Assembly (NCBI RefSeq): GCF_900099785.1
Contig: NZ_FNDS01000002.1
Coordinates: forward strand, 186,001-250,000
Direction of reading: 5' to 3'
DNA: 64,000 nucleotides
DNA from: Pseudomonas panipatensis
GTDB lineage: Bacteria > Pseudomonadota > Gammaproteobacteria > Pseudomonadales > Pseudomonadaceae
Part shown: positions 10,165 to 19,520 of the stretch, piece after piece
Layout: each line of letters starts with the position of its first letter
How positions within the stretch are numbered: the first letter of the stretch is position 1
The notes under the pieces: generated by a model
Database searches by the model: none
The model's input: the letters and a program-made list of their open reading frames with translations, nothing else
Told to the model about the DNA's origin: nothing
Made by a program: the position numbers and the translations under genes

Positions 10165-12024
10165 TTATTCCTCGATTTCGTTGAGCCGACGACCGGCCAG
10201 GGCGGCCTTCACGGAGGCATCCATCCGGCGCGCGGCAAAGGCGTCAGTCACCTGGGACAGACGCTTGATCTGTCGCTCGATGGCCGCGGTATCGCTACCG
10301 GAGGCCAGATCGTGCAGTGTTTGCATGTTCGCTTCGATGACGTCGCGCTCTTCCGCATCCAGCAGGCGCTCGCCATCCACATCCAACGCAGAACGCACAG
10401 CCTCCAGCAGGCGCTCGGCCTCCACCTGCTGCTCGCGCAGGGCTCGGGCGGCCATGTCGTCGCCGGCATACTGGAAGGAGTCCTGCAGCATCCGCGCGAT
10501 CTCGCCATCGGTCAGGCCATAGGACGGCTTGACCTGAATGCTCGCCTCGACCCCGGAACTCAACTCACGGGCGGACACGGCGAGCAGACCATCGGCATCG
10601 ACCTGGAAGCTGACGCGGATCTTCGCCGCACCCGCGACCATCGGCGGAATGCCGCGCAGTTCGAAGCGCGCCAGGGAGCGGCAGTCCTTGACCAGTTCGC
10701 GCTCCCCCTGGAGCACATGGATCATCATGGCCGTCTGGCCATCTTTATAGGTGGTGAACTCCTGGGCGCGCGCCACCGGAATGGTGGTGTTGCGCGGAAT
10801 CACCTTCTCCATGAGCCCACCCATGGTCTCCAGCCCCAGAGAGAGCGGAATGACATCCAGCAACAGCAGCTCTTCGCCACGCTTGTTGCCGGCCAGGGCA
10901 TCGGCCTGGATGGCCGCTCCGATGGCCACCACCTGATCAGGATCGATATCGGTCAGCGGCTCGCGACCGAACAGCTCGCCCACCGCCTGACGCACACGCG
11001 GCACACGAGTGGAACCGCCCACCATGACCACTTCGCCGACCTCCTCCAACTCGACGCCGGAATCGCGCACGGCGCGGCGGCAAGCCTTGAGGCTACGCGC
11101 GATAAAGGGCTCGATCAGCGCCTCGAACTCGCCACGGCCCAGCTGCCCACGCCAATCGCCATGGACGACCTCGACACTCTCGCAAGTGGTCAAGGCTTCC
11201 TTGGCCGCACAGGCAGCCTGCAGCAACTGGCGCTGGCTACCGGGATCGAGATCATCGGAGAGCCCGGCCTGGGCGATGATCCAGCCGGCGATCGCATGGT
11301 CGAAATCATCGCCACCCAGGGCAGTGTCGCCACCGGTGGCGAGCACCTCGAATACGCCACGCGTAAGGCGCAGGATGGAGATATCAAAGGTGCCACCACC
11401 CAGGTCATAGATGGCAACGACGCCTTCAGCGTTCTTGTCGAGGCCGTAGGCCACGGCGGCAGAGGTCGGCTCATTGAGCAGACGCAGGACATGCAAACCG
11501 GCCAGACGCGCAGCATCCTTGGTGGCTTGGCGCTGGGCATCGTCGAAATACGCCGGCACCGTGATCACCGCACCCACCAACTCGCCACCGAGGGCGGCTT
11601 CGGCGCGCAAGCGCAGGCTGCGAAGGATTTCCGCCGAGACTTCCACCGGGCTCTTGGCGCCCTGCACAGTCTCGATGAACGGCATGTGCGACTCACCCTG
11701 ACTGAAGCGGTATGGCAGTTGCCCACCCAGTTGCTTCACATCCTCGATGCCGCGCCCCATCAGGCGCTTGACCGAAATGATCGAGTTGAAAGGATCTTCC
11801 GCGGCAGTCTGCTTGACCGACTCGCCGACTTCGACATGATCGGCGAAGTAACGCACGGCGGAAGGCAGTATCACGCGCCCTTCGGCATCCGCCAGGGGCG
11901 AGGCGACGCCACTGCGCACAGCGGCAACCAGGGAATTGGTGGTGCCCAGGTCGATCCCCACGGCCAGGCGGCGCTGGTGCGGCTGAGGGCTTTGTCCGGG
12001 CTCGGCGATCTGCAGTAAGGCCAT
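10165..12024 (-). CDS. hscA: Fe-S scaffold-transfer chaperone HscA
   Basis: Specialised Hsp70 that, with HscB, drives cluster transfer from IscU to acceptor proteins. The 619-residue product has the N-terminal ATPase signature [12 protein letters not shown] (about residues 24-35), [14 protein letters not shown] (about 198-211) and a [13 protein letters not shown] segment (about 337-349). A substrate-binding domain follows. The upstream hscB stop is 38 bases away. Confidence 0.97.
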   Translation of the reverse strand: MALLQIAEPGQSPQPHQRRLAVGIDLGTTNSLVAAVRSGVASPLADAEGRVILPSAVRYFADHVEVGESVKQTAAEDPFNSIISVKRLMGRGIEDVKQLGGQLPYRFSQGESHMPFIETVQGAKSPVEVSAEILRSLRLRAEAALGGELVGAVITVPAYFDDAQRQATKDAARLAGLHVLRLLNEPTSAAVAYGLDKNAEGVVAIYDLGGGTFDISILRLTRGVFEVLATGGDTALGGDDFDHAIAGWIIAQAGLSDDLDPGSQRQLLQAACAAKEALTTCESVEVVHGDWRGQLGRGEFEALIEPFIARSLKACRRAVRDSGVELEEVGEVVMVGGSTRVPRVRQAVGELFGREPLTDIDPDQVVAIGAAIQADALAGNKRGEELLLLDVIPLSLGLETMGGLMEKVIPRNTTIPVARAQEFTTYKDGQTAMMIHVLQGERELVKDCRSLARFELRGIPPMVAGAAKIRVSFQVDADGLLAVSARELSSGVEASIQVKPSYGLTDGEIARMLQDSFQYAGDDMAARALREQQVEAERLLEAVRSALDVDGERLLDAEERDVIEANMQTLHDLASGSDTAAIERQIKRLSQVTDAFAARRMDASVKAALAGRRLNEIEE

Positions 12025-12062
12025 GCTGTTCTAACTATCAGGCGCGGCGCGGGCCACGCGGA

Positions 12063-12584
12063 TTAATCGTCGAGTCGCTCTTCCAACTGACGCACTTCCT
12101 GCGCCAACTTGTCGAGAAACTGCATGCGGCGCACCAGGCGCTCGGCCTCGGCGCGGCGAGCGGCATCGTCCCAGACACTGGCGAACGCCTCTTCCAACTG
12201 TTGCTGGGCGCCCTTCAGGCGGCGCTTGAAAGCGGCCACGCCATCGAGGTCGGCGCTGTCCTGCAACTCTTCCAATTCCTCGCGCAGCTGCATCTGCTGC
12301 AGCAGGAACTCGGGGTCTTGCACCGTCGCTTCCAGCGGCAGGGCATGGCCACGCAGGGTCAGCAGGTAGAGCGCGCGCCGGGGCACGCTCTTCAGCGTCT
12401 GATAGGCCTCATTGAGTTCAGCGGCCCGCTCCAGGGCCAGGCGCTGTTCGCGCTCGCTGGCGTCGGCGAAACGATCCGGGTGAACACCGCGCACCAGTTC
12501 CCGATAACGGTTACCCAGCGCATCCAGGTCGACCCGGAAGTCCGGCTGCAGATCGAAGAGCGCGAAATAGCAAGGACTACCCAC
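12063..12584 (-). CDS. hscB: Co-chaperone HscB
   Basis: J-domain protein that recruits IscU to HscA and stimulates its ATPase. The HPD tripeptide is visible in GVHPDRF (about residue 33) and a C-terminal helical IscU-binding domain follows. I start it at the GTG at 12584 (product [14 protein letters not shown], 173 residues); GAGG from the end of iscA supplies the ribosome-binding site. The longer open frame would overlap iscA. Confidence 0.94.
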   Translation of the reverse strand: MGSPCYFALFDLQPDFRVDLDALGNRYRELVRGVHPDRFADASEREQRLALERAAELNEAYQTLKSVPRRALYLLTLRGHALPLEATVQDPEFLLQQMQLREELEELQDSADLDGVAAFKRRLKGAQQQLEEAFASVWDDAARRAEAERLVRRMQFLDKLAQEVRQLEERLDD

Positions 12585-12592
12585 ACCCGGCC

Positions 12593-12916
12593 TCAAACGT
12601 TGAAGCTTTCGCCGCAGCCACACTCGCCACGGACGTTCGGGTTGTTGAACTTGAAGCCCTCGTTGAGGCCTTCCTTGGTGAAGTCCAACTCGGTGCCATC
12701 GAGATACACCAGGCTTTTCGGGTCGATGATGACCTTCACGCCATGGCTCTCGTAGACCAGATCCTCTGGCGCCAACTCATCGACGAACTCGAGCACATAG
12801 GCGAGGCCGGAACACCCGGTGGTACGCACGCCAAGACGAATACCTTCGCCCTTGCCGCGCCCATCGAGGGAGCGGCGCACATGATTGGCGGCGGCTTCGG
12901 TCATGCTGATGGCCAT
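12593..12916 (-). CDS. iscA: A-type Fe-S carrier IscA
   Basis: A-type Fe-S carrier protein of 107 residues. The three conserved cysteines are seen in GCSGL (about residue 35) and in the C-terminal CGCGESF. It lies 26 bases after iscU and 8 bases before the hscB GTG, in the standard isc order. Confidence 0.96.
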   Translation of the reverse strand: MAISMTEAAANHVRRSLDGRGKGEGIRLGVRTTGCSGLAYVLEFVDELAPEDLVYESHGVKVIIDPKSLVYLDGTELDFTKEGLNEGFKFNNPNVRGECGCGESFNV

Positions 12917-12942
12917 GGGAACTCCTTACTCAACTGAGCGCC

Positions 12943-13329
12943 TTAGAGCAGGCCTTTCTTCTGCTTGTAGTCGCGCACGGCCGCCTTGATGGCGTCCTCG
13001 GCGAGCACGGAACAGTGGATCTTCACCGGCGGCAGGGCCAGTTCTTCGGCGATCGTGGTGTTCTTGATCGACTCAGCCTCATCCAGGGTCTTACCCTTCA
13101 TCCACTCGGTGGCGAGGGAGCTGGAGGCGATTGCCGAACCACACCCATAGGTCTTGAACTTGGCGTCTTCGATGACACCTTGCTCGTTGACCTTGATCTG
13201 CAGACGCATCACGTCGCCGCAAGCCGGCGCGCCGACCATACCGGTACCGACATCCGGATCTTCAGCGTCGAGCTTGCCGACGTTACGCGGGTTTTCGTAG
13301 TGGTCGATGACCTTGTCACTGTATGCCAT
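12943..13329 (-). CDS. iscU: Fe-S cluster scaffold IscU
   Basis: Scaffold on which IscS-derived sulfur and iron are built into [2Fe-2S] clusters. At 128 residues it has the normal length. The three cluster cysteines lie in GAPACGDVM (about residue 37), YGCGSAIAS (about 63) and IHCSVLAED (about 106). The LPPVK motif recognised by HscA is intact just before the third Cys. Confidence 0.97.
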   Translation of the reverse strand: MAYSDKVIDHYENPRNVGKLDAEDPDVGTGMVGAPACGDVMRLQIKVNEQGVIEDAKFKTYGCGSAIASSSLATEWMKGKTLDEAESIKNTTIAEELALPPVKIHCSVLAEDAIKAAVRDYKQKKGLL

Positions 13330-13357
13330 GGCTAATCCTCACTCTCTATGGGGCGGG

Positions 13358-14572
13358 TCAGTGGGCCTGCCATTCGACCTTGGACAGGTCGACACCCTCT
13401 TTGAACATATCCCACAGCGGCGAGAGTTCGCGCAGCTTGGAAACGGCTTCCACCACCTTCTTGGCGGCGTAATCGACCTCTTCCTCAGTGGTGAAGCGGC
13501 CGAAAGTGAAACGGATGGAGCTGTGCGCCAGTTCATCGTTGCGGCCCAGGGCGCGCAAGACGTAGGACGGCTCCAGGGAGGCGGAGGTACAGGCCGAACC
13601 CGAGGAAACGGCGAGGTCCTTGAGCGCCATGATCAGCGACTCGCCCTCGACGTAGTTGAAGCTCAGGTTCAGGTTGTGCGGCACGCGCTGGGTCAGGCTG
13701 CCGTTCACATACAACTCTTCCAGGCCATCCACCAGGGCGAAGAAGCAATCACGCAGGGCGCGAATGCGCTCGTTCTCAGCGTGCATCTCTTCCTTGGCGA
13801 TGCGGAAAGCCTCGCCCATGCCGACGATCTGGTGAGTCGCCAGGGTGCCGGAGCGCATACCGCGCTCATGGCCACCGCCGTGCATCTGCGCCTCCAGGCG
13901 AACGCGCGGCTTGCGGCGCACGTACAGCGCGCCAATGCCTTTCGGACCGTAGGTCTTGTGCGCGGAGAAGGACATCAGATCGACCTTGAGCTTCTCCAGG
14001 TCGATATCCACTTTGCCGGTGGACTGCGCGGCATCGACATGGAACAGCACGCCCCGGGAGCGGGTCAACTCGCCGATGGCAGCGATGTCGTTGATGGTGC
14101 CGATCTCGTTGTTCACGTGCATGATCGAAACCAGGATGGTGTCGTCGCGCAGCGCCGCCTCAACCATGGCCGGGGTTATCAGGCCATCTTCGGTCGGGTC
14201 CAGATAGGTGACTTCGAAGCCTTCGCGCTCCAGTTGGCGGGTGGTGTCCAGAACCGCCTTGTGCTCGATCTTCGAGGTGACGATGTGCTTGCCTTTGCTG
14301 GCATAGAAGTGCGCGACGCCCTTGATCGCCAGGTTGTCGGACTCGGTGGCGCCGGACGTCCAGACGATTTCGCGGGGATCGGCATTGACCAGATCGGCGA
14401 CTTGGCGACGCGCGTTCTCCACGGCTTCCTCGGCCTTCCAGCCGAACACGTGGGAGCGCGAAGCCGGATTACCGAAGTTGCCGTCCACCAGCAGGCAGTC
14501 AGCCATCTTCTGAGCGACACGCGGGTCCACCGGGGTCGTGGCGGAGTAGTCGAGGTAGATCGGCAATTTCAT
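13358..14572 (-). CDS. iscS: Cysteine desulfurase IscS
   Basis: PLP enzyme that takes sulfur from cysteine for Fe-S clusters and tRNA thiolation. The PLP lysine is in [12 protein letters not shown] (about residues 203-214) and the mobile catalytic Cys loop is [12 protein letters not shown] (about 326-337). I start it at the ATG at 14572 ([18 protein letters not shown], 404 residues) with GGAG upstream. The longer open frame would run into iscR, which ends 28 bases upstream. Confidence 0.97.
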   Translation of the reverse strand: MKLPIYLDYSATTPVDPRVAQKMADCLLVDGNFGNPASRSHVFGWKAEEAVENARRQVADLVNADPREIVWTSGATESDNLAIKGVAHFYASKGKHIVTSKIEHKAVLDTTRQLEREGFEVTYLDPTEDGLITPAMVEAALRDDTILVSIMHVNNEIGTINDIAAIGELTRSRGVLFHVDAAQSTGKVDIDLEKLKVDLMSFSAHKTYGPKGIGALYVRRKPRVRLEAQMHGGGHERGMRSGTLATHQIVGMGEAFRIAKEEMHAENERIRALRDCFFALVDGLEELYVNGSLTQRVPHNLNLSFNYVEGESLIMALKDLAVSSGSACTSASLEPSYVLRALGRNDELAHSSIRFTFGRFTTEEEVDYAAKKVVEAVSKLRELSPLWDMFKEGVDLSKVEWQAH

Positions 14573-14600
14573 CAGGTAACTCCTACAGGCGGGCAGCCGC

Positions 14601-15098
14601 TCACTCGATGGCGGATGCTTCAATCTTATCGAGGCTCGGCAGCTTGCCGTTGCTACTACAACGACGCTCGTCCTGGCGCTGAGCGACCTCCTGGACCTCA
14701 CGGCGCTCGACCAGGTCGGCGAGACTGATGCCACTGAGGAATTCATGGATCTGCTGGCTGAGATCGCACCAAAGATGGTGGGTCAGGCAGGTATCGCCGG
14801 AGTGGCAATCGCCCTGCCCCTGGCAGCGGGTGGCATCGACGGACTCGTTGACCGCGTCGATCACCTGGGCAACGTGGATACCGCTCATGTCGCGGGAAAG
14901 CTGATAACCACCGCCAGGACCGCGCACACTGGTCACCAGGTTGCCACGGCGCAACTTGGCGAACAGCTGTTCAAGATAGGACAGGGAAATGCCTTGGCGT
15001 TCGGAAATATCCGCGAGAGAAACCGGACCACGCTGAGCATGCAACGCCAGATCAAGCATGGCGGTTACGGCATAGCGGCCTTTGGTGGTCAATCGCAT
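14601..15098 (-). CDS. iscR: Fe-S cluster regulator IscR
   Basis: Rrf2-family [2Fe-2S] repressor of the isc operon. The 165-residue product has an N-terminal winged helix ([20 protein letters not shown] onward) and the cluster ligands in [17 protein letters not shown] (Cys at about 92, 98 and 104 plus a His at about 107). The first gene of the operon, it is preceded by a match to a type 1 IscR site, which indicates negative autoregulation. Confidence 0.96.
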   Translation of the reverse strand: MRLTTKGRYAVTAMLDLALHAQRGPVSLADISERQGISLSYLEQLFAKLRRGNLVTSVRGPGGGYQLSRDMSGIHVAQVIDAVNESVDATRCQGQGDCHSGDTCLTHHLWCDLSQQIHEFLSGISLADLVERREVQEVAQRQDERRCSSNGKLPSLDKIEASAIE

Positions 15099-15140
15099 GG
15101 AGCATTCCCGGTAGAATCACTGGACTGGCGAGAGGATGCC

Positions 15141-15165
15141 ATTTCCGAGTATTTAAGTCAACTAT
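15141..15165 (-). promoter_or_regulatory. IscR type 1 binding site upstream of iscR
   Basis: Read on the minus strand, the 25 bases begin ATAGTTGACT and end ACTCGGAAAT. They match about 21 of 25 positions of the E. coli type 1 IscR consensus as I remember it. The site lies 43 bases upstream of the iscR ATG. The embedded TTGACT could be a -35 element, and TATAGT just upstream could be a -10; which of the two is used is unclear. Confidence 0.7.
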
Positions 15166-15237
15166 AAGACCTATCGAATTACTCAGGAATAGCCAGCGAA
15201 GGGCGACATAATGTAGCAGGAAAGACAGGACCGCGCA

Positions 15238-16014
15238 TCACTGCGCCGCCTTGCCCTCCTCGCCCTTCACGCCGGCGAAGTCCTCTTCACGCAGCTCCGG
15301 AAGCTTCTTGGCGCAATAGTCGCTGCCCAGTGCGGTCAGCGCCTGGCACATCCCTTCCAGGCGCCCATCGACTGCCTGCAAATGATCCAGCAACTGACCG
15401 ATGGCACGCGCCACAGGGTCAGGCATATCCTGACTCACGCCATAGGCATCGAAACCCAGCTTCTCGGCCATCGCCTGGCGTTTGGCCTGCTGCTCTGCGT
15501 CATCCTTCATGATGATCCGACCAGGAATGCCGACCACGGTAGCCCCCGGTGGTACTTCCTTGGTCACTACGGCGTTGGAACCGACCTTGGCCCCGGCCCC
15601 GACAGTGAATGGACCGAGCACCTTGGCGCCGGCACCGACCACCACACCATCATCCAGCGTCGGGTGGCGCTTACCCTTGTTCCAACTGGTGCCGCCCAGC
15701 GTCACGCCCTGATAGAGCGTTACGTCATTGCCGATTTCGGCGGTCTCACCGATGACAATGCCCATGCCATGGTCAATGAAGAAGCGACGGCCAATCTTGG
15801 CGCCGGGATGGATCTCGATACCGGTCATCCAACGACCAAAGTTGGAGACCAGGCGTGCCAGCCACTTCCATCCGGACGTCCACAGAAGGTGGGCCAAGCG
15901 ATGCAGCCAGACGGCATGCAGACCGGGATAGCAAGTGAGCACCTCGAAGGCATTGCGCGCTGCCGGGTCGCGATGGAATACGCTCTGGATATCTTCGCGC
16001 ACACGCTCAAACAT
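15238..16014 (-). CDS. cysE: Serine O-acetyltransferase
   Basis: Makes O-acetylserine from serine and acetyl-CoA for cysteine biosynthesis. The product is 258 residues from the second of two adjacent ATGs ([13 protein letters not shown]); the first ATG at 16017 is also possible. An N-terminal helical domain precedes a left-handed beta-helix with hexapeptide repeats (about residues 65-170), including the catalytic [16 protein letters not shown]. It overlaps the end of trmJ by 8 bases. Its position just upstream of the isc operon, which consumes cysteine, is a conserved arrangement. Confidence 0.95.
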   Translation of the reverse strand: MFERVREDIQSVFHRDPAARNAFEVLTCYPGLHAVWLHRLAHLLWTSGWKWLARLVSNFGRWMTGIEIHPGAKIGRRFFIDHGMGIVIGETAEIGNDVTLYQGVTLGGTSWNKGKRHPTLDDGVVVGAGAKVLGPFTVGAGAKVGSNAVVTKEVPPGATVVGIPGRIIMKDDAEQQAKRQAMAEKLGFDAYGVSQDMPDPVARAIGQLLDHLQAVDGRLEGMCQALTALGSDYCAKKLPELREEDFAGVKGEEGKAAQ

Positions 16015-16786
16015 CATCGTCACTCCGCTTGTAGGCCGCACCCTGCGCGGCCTTCTGTGTTTCAGTGAGGATACCCCGAAGGATATTCATCTCCAGCTTG
16101 CTGACCCCGGCGCGACCGTAGAGACGGCGCAAGCGCGACATCAAGTGCCGCGGCTTGGCAGGATCGAGGAAACCGATCCCCACCAGGGTCGACTCCAGAT
16201 GGGCATAGAAACGCTCAAGCTCGTCCGCCGTCACCGGCAAACTGTTGAGCATCGCCGTGGTTTCCAGCTTTTCCTGCTTGGTCGGCTGCCCCTCGGCCGC
16301 CAGCCAGGCCATGCGCACCTCATAGGCCAGCACCTGCACCGCCGTCGCCAGATTCAACGAGCTGAATTCCGGATTGGACGGGATATGTACATGGAACTGA
16401 CATCGCTGCAATTCTTCATTGGTCAAACCCGCGTACTCGCGCCCGAAGACCAGAGCCACCTCGCCCCCCTGCTGCACATGCTGCAGGCTAGTCGTAGCGC
16501 ACTCACGAGGATCCAGCAGGGGCCAGGGGATGCGCCTGTCGCGCGCGCTGGTGCCGAGCACCAGACTGCAGCCCACCAGTGCATCTTCCAAGGTCGGAAC
16601 GACCTGGGCCGCATCGAGGATATCGGTCGCTCCCGAGGCACGCGCCACCGCCTCCCCACTAGGGAAGTCTTCCGGCTCTACCAACACCAGGCGCGACAGC
16701 CCCATGTTCTTCATCGCCCGGGCCGTACCACCGATATTGCCGGGATGACTGGTATTGACCAGCACCACACGAATTCTGTCGAGCAA
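16007..16786 (-). CDS. trmJ: tRNA Cm32/Um32 methyltransferase TrmJ
   Basis: SPOUT (trefoil-knot) methyltransferase that 2'-O-methylates position 32 of tRNAs. The N-terminal [20 protein letters not shown] and the knot segment [11 protein letters not shown] are typical. I propose a TTG start at 16786 ([10 protein letters not shown], 259 residues). GGAGTG lies 8 bases upstream, and the extra residues of the longer frame do not resemble the family. It overlaps cysE, so the two are probably coupled, and is divergent from suhB. Confidence 0.92.
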   Translation of the reverse strand: MLDRIRVVLVNTSHPGNIGGTARAMKNMGLSRLVLVEPEDFPSGEAVARASGATDILDAAQVVPTLEDALVGCSLVLGTSARDRRIPWPLLDPRECATTSLQHVQQGGEVALVFGREYAGLTNEELQRCQFHVHIPSNPEFSSLNLATAVQVLAYEVRMAWLAAEGQPTKQEKLETTAMLNSLPVTADELERFYAHLESTLVGIGFLDPAKPRHLMSRLRRLYGRAGVSKLEMNILRGILTETQKAAQGAAYKRSDDDV

Positions 16787-16936
16787 CGCCAGCGCACTCC
16801 ACACAAAAGCCAAAATAGGAACGGAATCCTACCGCAGCGCTGGGTCTTGCGCCACGCGAGCGACAGGCCGCCCTATGAGTAACGTGGAATTCTGGTAGAA
16901 TGGCCGGCTTTCTTTAACGACCCAGGTGACCTCTCC

Positions 16937-17752
16937 ATGCAGCCCATGCTGAATATCGCCCTGCGCGCCGCTCGCAGCGCCGGTGAACTGATTTTCCGCT
17001 CCATCGAACGCCTGGACACCCTTTCGGTCAACGAAAAAGACGCCAAGGACTACGTTACCGAAGTCGATCGCGCCGCCGAACTGAGCATCGTCACCGCGCT
17101 GCGCAAGGCATATCCGAATCACGGCATCATGGGCGAGGAAGGCGGATACCTGGAGGGCAGCGGTGAAGGCGCCGACTACCTCTGGATCATCGATCCGCTC
17201 GATGGCACCACCAACTTCATCCACGGTGTCCCCCACTTCGCCGTCAGCATCGCCTGCAAATACAAGGGCCGCCTGGAGCACGCCGTGGTCCTCGACCCCG
17301 TCCGCCAGGAAGAGTTCACCGCCAGCCGCGGACGCGGTGCCGCGCTTAACGGCCGCCGCCTGCGGGTCAGCAACCGCAAGAGCCTGGAAGGTGCCCTGCT
17401 GGGTACTGGCTTCCCGTTCCGCGACAGCCAATTGGAAAACCTGGACGCCTACCTGGGCATGTTCCGCGCACTGGTCGGCCAGACCGCCGGCATTCGCCGC
17501 GCTGGCGCCGCCAGCCTGGACCTGGCTTATGTCGCAGCGGGTCGCTTCGACGCTTTCTGGGAGTTCGGCCTGTCCGAGTGGGACATGGCTGCCGGCGCAC
17601 TGCTGGTGCAGGAAGCCGGCGGCCTGGTGAGCGACTTCACCGGCAGCCATGAATTCCTCGAAAAAGGCCACATCGTGGCGGGCAACACCAAGTGCTTCAA
17701 GGCGCTGCTGACCAGCATCCAGCCGCACCTGCCGCCATCGCTGAAACGCTGA
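16937..17752 (+). CDS. suhB: Inositol-1-monophosphatase family protein SuhB
   Basis: Mg-dependent phosphatase fold of 271 residues with WIIDPLDGTTNFIHG (about residues 83-97) and the second metal motif in SEWDMAAGALL (about 213-223). In enterobacteria SuhB also joins the rRNA transcription antitermination complex, and in P. aeruginosa it is known as a regulator of virulence genes. Which role applies here is inference. It is transcribed divergently from trmJ, and TAGAAT at 16896-16901 is a plausible -10. A bidirectional terminator follows. Confidence 0.95.
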   Translation: MQPMLNIALRAARSAGELIFRSIERLDTLSVNEKDAKDYVTEVDRAAELSIVTALRKAYPNHGIMGEEGGYLEGSGEGADYLWIIDPLDGTTNFIHGVPHFAVSIACKYKGRLEHAVVLDPVRQEEFTASRGRGAALNGRRLRVSNRKSLEGALLGTGFPFRDSQLENLDAYLGMFRALVGQTAGIRRAGAASLDLAYVAAGRFDAFWEFGLSEWDMAAGALLVQEAGGLVSDFTGSHEFLEKGHIVAGNTKCFKALLTSIQPHLPPSLKR

Positions 17753-17765
17753 GCGGAAGCCAGCC

Positions 17766-17800
17766 AATAAAAAACCCGGCCAAGCGCCGGGCTTTTTATT
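17766..17800. terminator. Bidirectional terminator between suhB and the glycine-zipper gene
   Basis: The stem CCCGGC / GCCGGG with a CAAGC loop is flanked by A-rich and T-rich arms (AATAAAAA ... TTTTTATT) that extend the pairing. It lies 14 bases after suhB between convergent genes and can work in both directions. Confidence 0.85.
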
Positions 17801-17817
17801 GAACTCGCGGGACAAAC

Positions 17818-17841
17818 GAGGGCTCCTTTTTCGGAGCCCTC
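17818..17841. terminator. Second hairpin in the convergent gap
   Basis: A 9-bp stem GAGGGCTCC / GGAGCCCTC with a 6-nt T-rich loop lies between suhB and the glycine-zipper gene, next to the first terminator. It probably reinforces termination of the minus-strand gene. Confidence 0.55.
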
Positions 17842-17859
17842 TCGAACACTCGGAAGCCC

Positions 17860-18411
17860 TTACTGCTGAGCCGGCACGCCCTGGCCGAGAATCAATCGAC
17901 CATTCTTGTCGAGCGGTATCCGGCCGCCAGGATCGCGGTCCATCCGCACTTGGCCAGGTTTGCCGTCGATCTGATACCTGACGTCATAGCCAACGACTTT
18001 CTCGCTGGTGTCATTGACCGTACTGCAACGGGTTTCAGTGGTCGTGTAGGTGTCACGCTCCTGCATGCCTTCCTGCACCTTGTTGCCGGCATATCCGCCA
18101 CCAACGGCACCCGCCACTGTGGCCAGGGTCTTGCCCTTGCCACCGCCGATCTGATTCCCCAACAGGCCACCGGCGATAGCCCCAATGGCGGTACCGGCGA
18201 TCTGGTGCTGGTCCTTGACCGGGCGCTGGCGTGTCACGGCGACATCCTTGCACACCTGGCGCGGGGTCTTGATGGTTTCCTTGACGGGCTGCACAGCGAC
18301 GACTTCGGCATAGGATGGCGAGTGGTCCATCAGACTGTACGTGGCCACTGCACCCCCGGCCGTAACGCCCACTGCGCCCAACACGGTACCGATGAGCAAC
18401 GACTTGTTCAC
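17860..18411 (-). CDS. Glycine-zipper (2TM) domain protein, probable envelope protein
   Basis: A 183-residue protein with an N-terminal hydrophobic segment (LLIGTVLGAVGVTAGGAVATY, about residues 5-24) that could be a signal anchor. A glycine-zipper pair lies in the middle (AIGAIAGGLLGNQIGGGKGK then GAVGGGYAGNK, about 76-110), as in the Gly-zipper 2TM/SlyB-like family. A Cys near residue 53 and one near 125 might pair. The C-terminal part is a small soluble domain (YDVRYQIDGKPGQVRMDRDP). The family is associated with envelope stability, but no exact role can be assigned here. It is followed by hairpins and preceded by the secDF terminator, so it is a single-gene unit. Confidence 0.85.
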   Translation of the reverse strand: MNKSLLIGTVLGAVGVTAGGAVATYSLMDHSPSYAEVVAVQPVKETIKTPRQVCKDVAVTRQRPVKDQHQIAGTAIGAIAGGLLGNQIGGGKGKTLATVAGAVGGGYAGNKVQEGMQERDTYTTTETRCSTVNDTSEKVVGYDVRYQIDGKPGQVRMDRDPGGRIPLDKNGRLILGQGVPAQQ

Positions 18412-18547
18412 GTAAACCTCCTGGTCCTTATCCGTTCAGGCTTCGCCTGATTACAGAGATTGGATCGAACGAAGGCAGAGAAAGTTCCAATACTCCCCAG
18501 CGACACTCCCTACAGAATCGACTCAACAACCATTCAGTCGCCACAAA

Positions 18548-18577
18548 CGAAAACTCCCGCCGAAGCGGGAGTTTTCG
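18548..18577 (-). terminator. Terminator after secF with a UUCG tetraloop
   Basis: A perfect 13-bp stem (CGAAAACTCCCGC at 18548-18560 with GCGGGAGTTTTCG at 18565-18577) closes a loop that reads TTCG on the minus strand and is followed by TTTTCGTTTG. It lies 14 bases after the secF stop and ends the yajC-secDF transcript. Confidence 0.85.
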
Positions 18578-18591
18578 AGTGCCGCAGCACC

Positions 18592-19509
18592 TCAAGGGCG
18601 ATCGTCGACTTCCTTGGTCGCCGGCGGGATCAGGTCCTCGCTGGAGAGTTTCAGCCAGATCAGCACCACGTTGGCGATGTAGATCGACGAGTAGGTACCC
18701 GCCAGCACACCGACGAACAGGGCGATGGAGAAGCCGAATAGGTTGTCACCACCGAAGAACAGCAGCGCGGCGATGGCCAACAGGGTCGAGATAGAAGTCG
18801 CCATGGTCCGCAGCAGGGTCTGGCTGGTGGAAATGTTGATGTTCTCTACCAGACTGGCCTTGCGCAGCACACGGAAGTTCTCACGCACCCGGTCGAAGAT
18901 CACGATGGTGTCGTTCAACGAGTAGCCCACCACCGCCAACACCGCGGCGAGCACGGTGAGGTCGAAGGTGATCTGGAAGAACGACAGCACGCCCATGACG
19001 ATAACGGTGTCGTGGATCAGCGACAGAATGGCGCCCAGGGCGAATTTCCACTGGAAGCGGAACCCCACGTACAGCAGGATGCCGCCCAGCGCCATGAGCA
19101 TGCCCAGACCACCCTGGTCACGCAATTCCTCGCCCACCTGCGGACCGACGTACTCGACACGCTTCAGGCTCGCCGGGTTGCCGGTGTCCGCCGCTTGCAG
19201 CGCAGCGGCGACCTTCTTGCCCAACTCCGGGTCTTCGCTGGGCATACGCACCAGCACGTCCTTGGTATCACCGAAGCTCTGCACCACGGCCTCGGCGTAG
19301 CCCGCCTTGACCAATTCCTGGCGAACCTTGCCGAGCTCGGCCGGCTGCTGGTAGGTCAGCTCGATCAGCGTGCCGCCGGTGAAGTCCAGGCCGAAGTTGA
19401 TGCCCTTGGTGAACCAACTGCCCAGGGCGATCAGGGTCAGGATCAGGGTGCCGGCGAACGCAACGTTGCGCACGCCCATGAAGTTGATAGTACCGATCTT
19501 GATATTCAT
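18592..19509 (-). CDS. secF: Protein translocase subunit SecF
   Basis: Inner-membrane partner of SecD in the proton-driven motor that completes Sec-dependent export. The 305-residue product has an N-terminal membrane helix, a periplasmic P4-type domain (about residues 35-125) and five further membrane helices. The conserved segment VGYSLNDTIVIFDRVREN lies near residue 203. The ATG at 19509 is chosen over a Met seven residues upstream because the latter overlaps the end of secD. SecD ends 11 bases before it. Confidence 0.96.
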   Translation of the reverse strand: MNIKIGTINFMGVRNVAFAGTLILTLIALGSWFTKGINFGLDFTGGTLIELTYQQPAELGKVRQELVKAGYAEAVVQSFGDTKDVLVRMPSEDPELGKKVAAALQAADTGNPASLKRVEYVGPQVGEELRDQGGLGMLMALGGILLYVGFRFQWKFALGAILSLIHDTVIVMGVLSFFQITFDLTVLAAVLAVVGYSLNDTIVIFDRVRENFRVLRKASLVENINISTSQTLLRTMATSISTLLAIAALLFFGGDNLFGFSIALFVGVLAGTYSSIYIANVVLIWLKLSSEDLIPPATKEVDDRP

Positions 19510-19520
19510 CCCAGGCCCCC

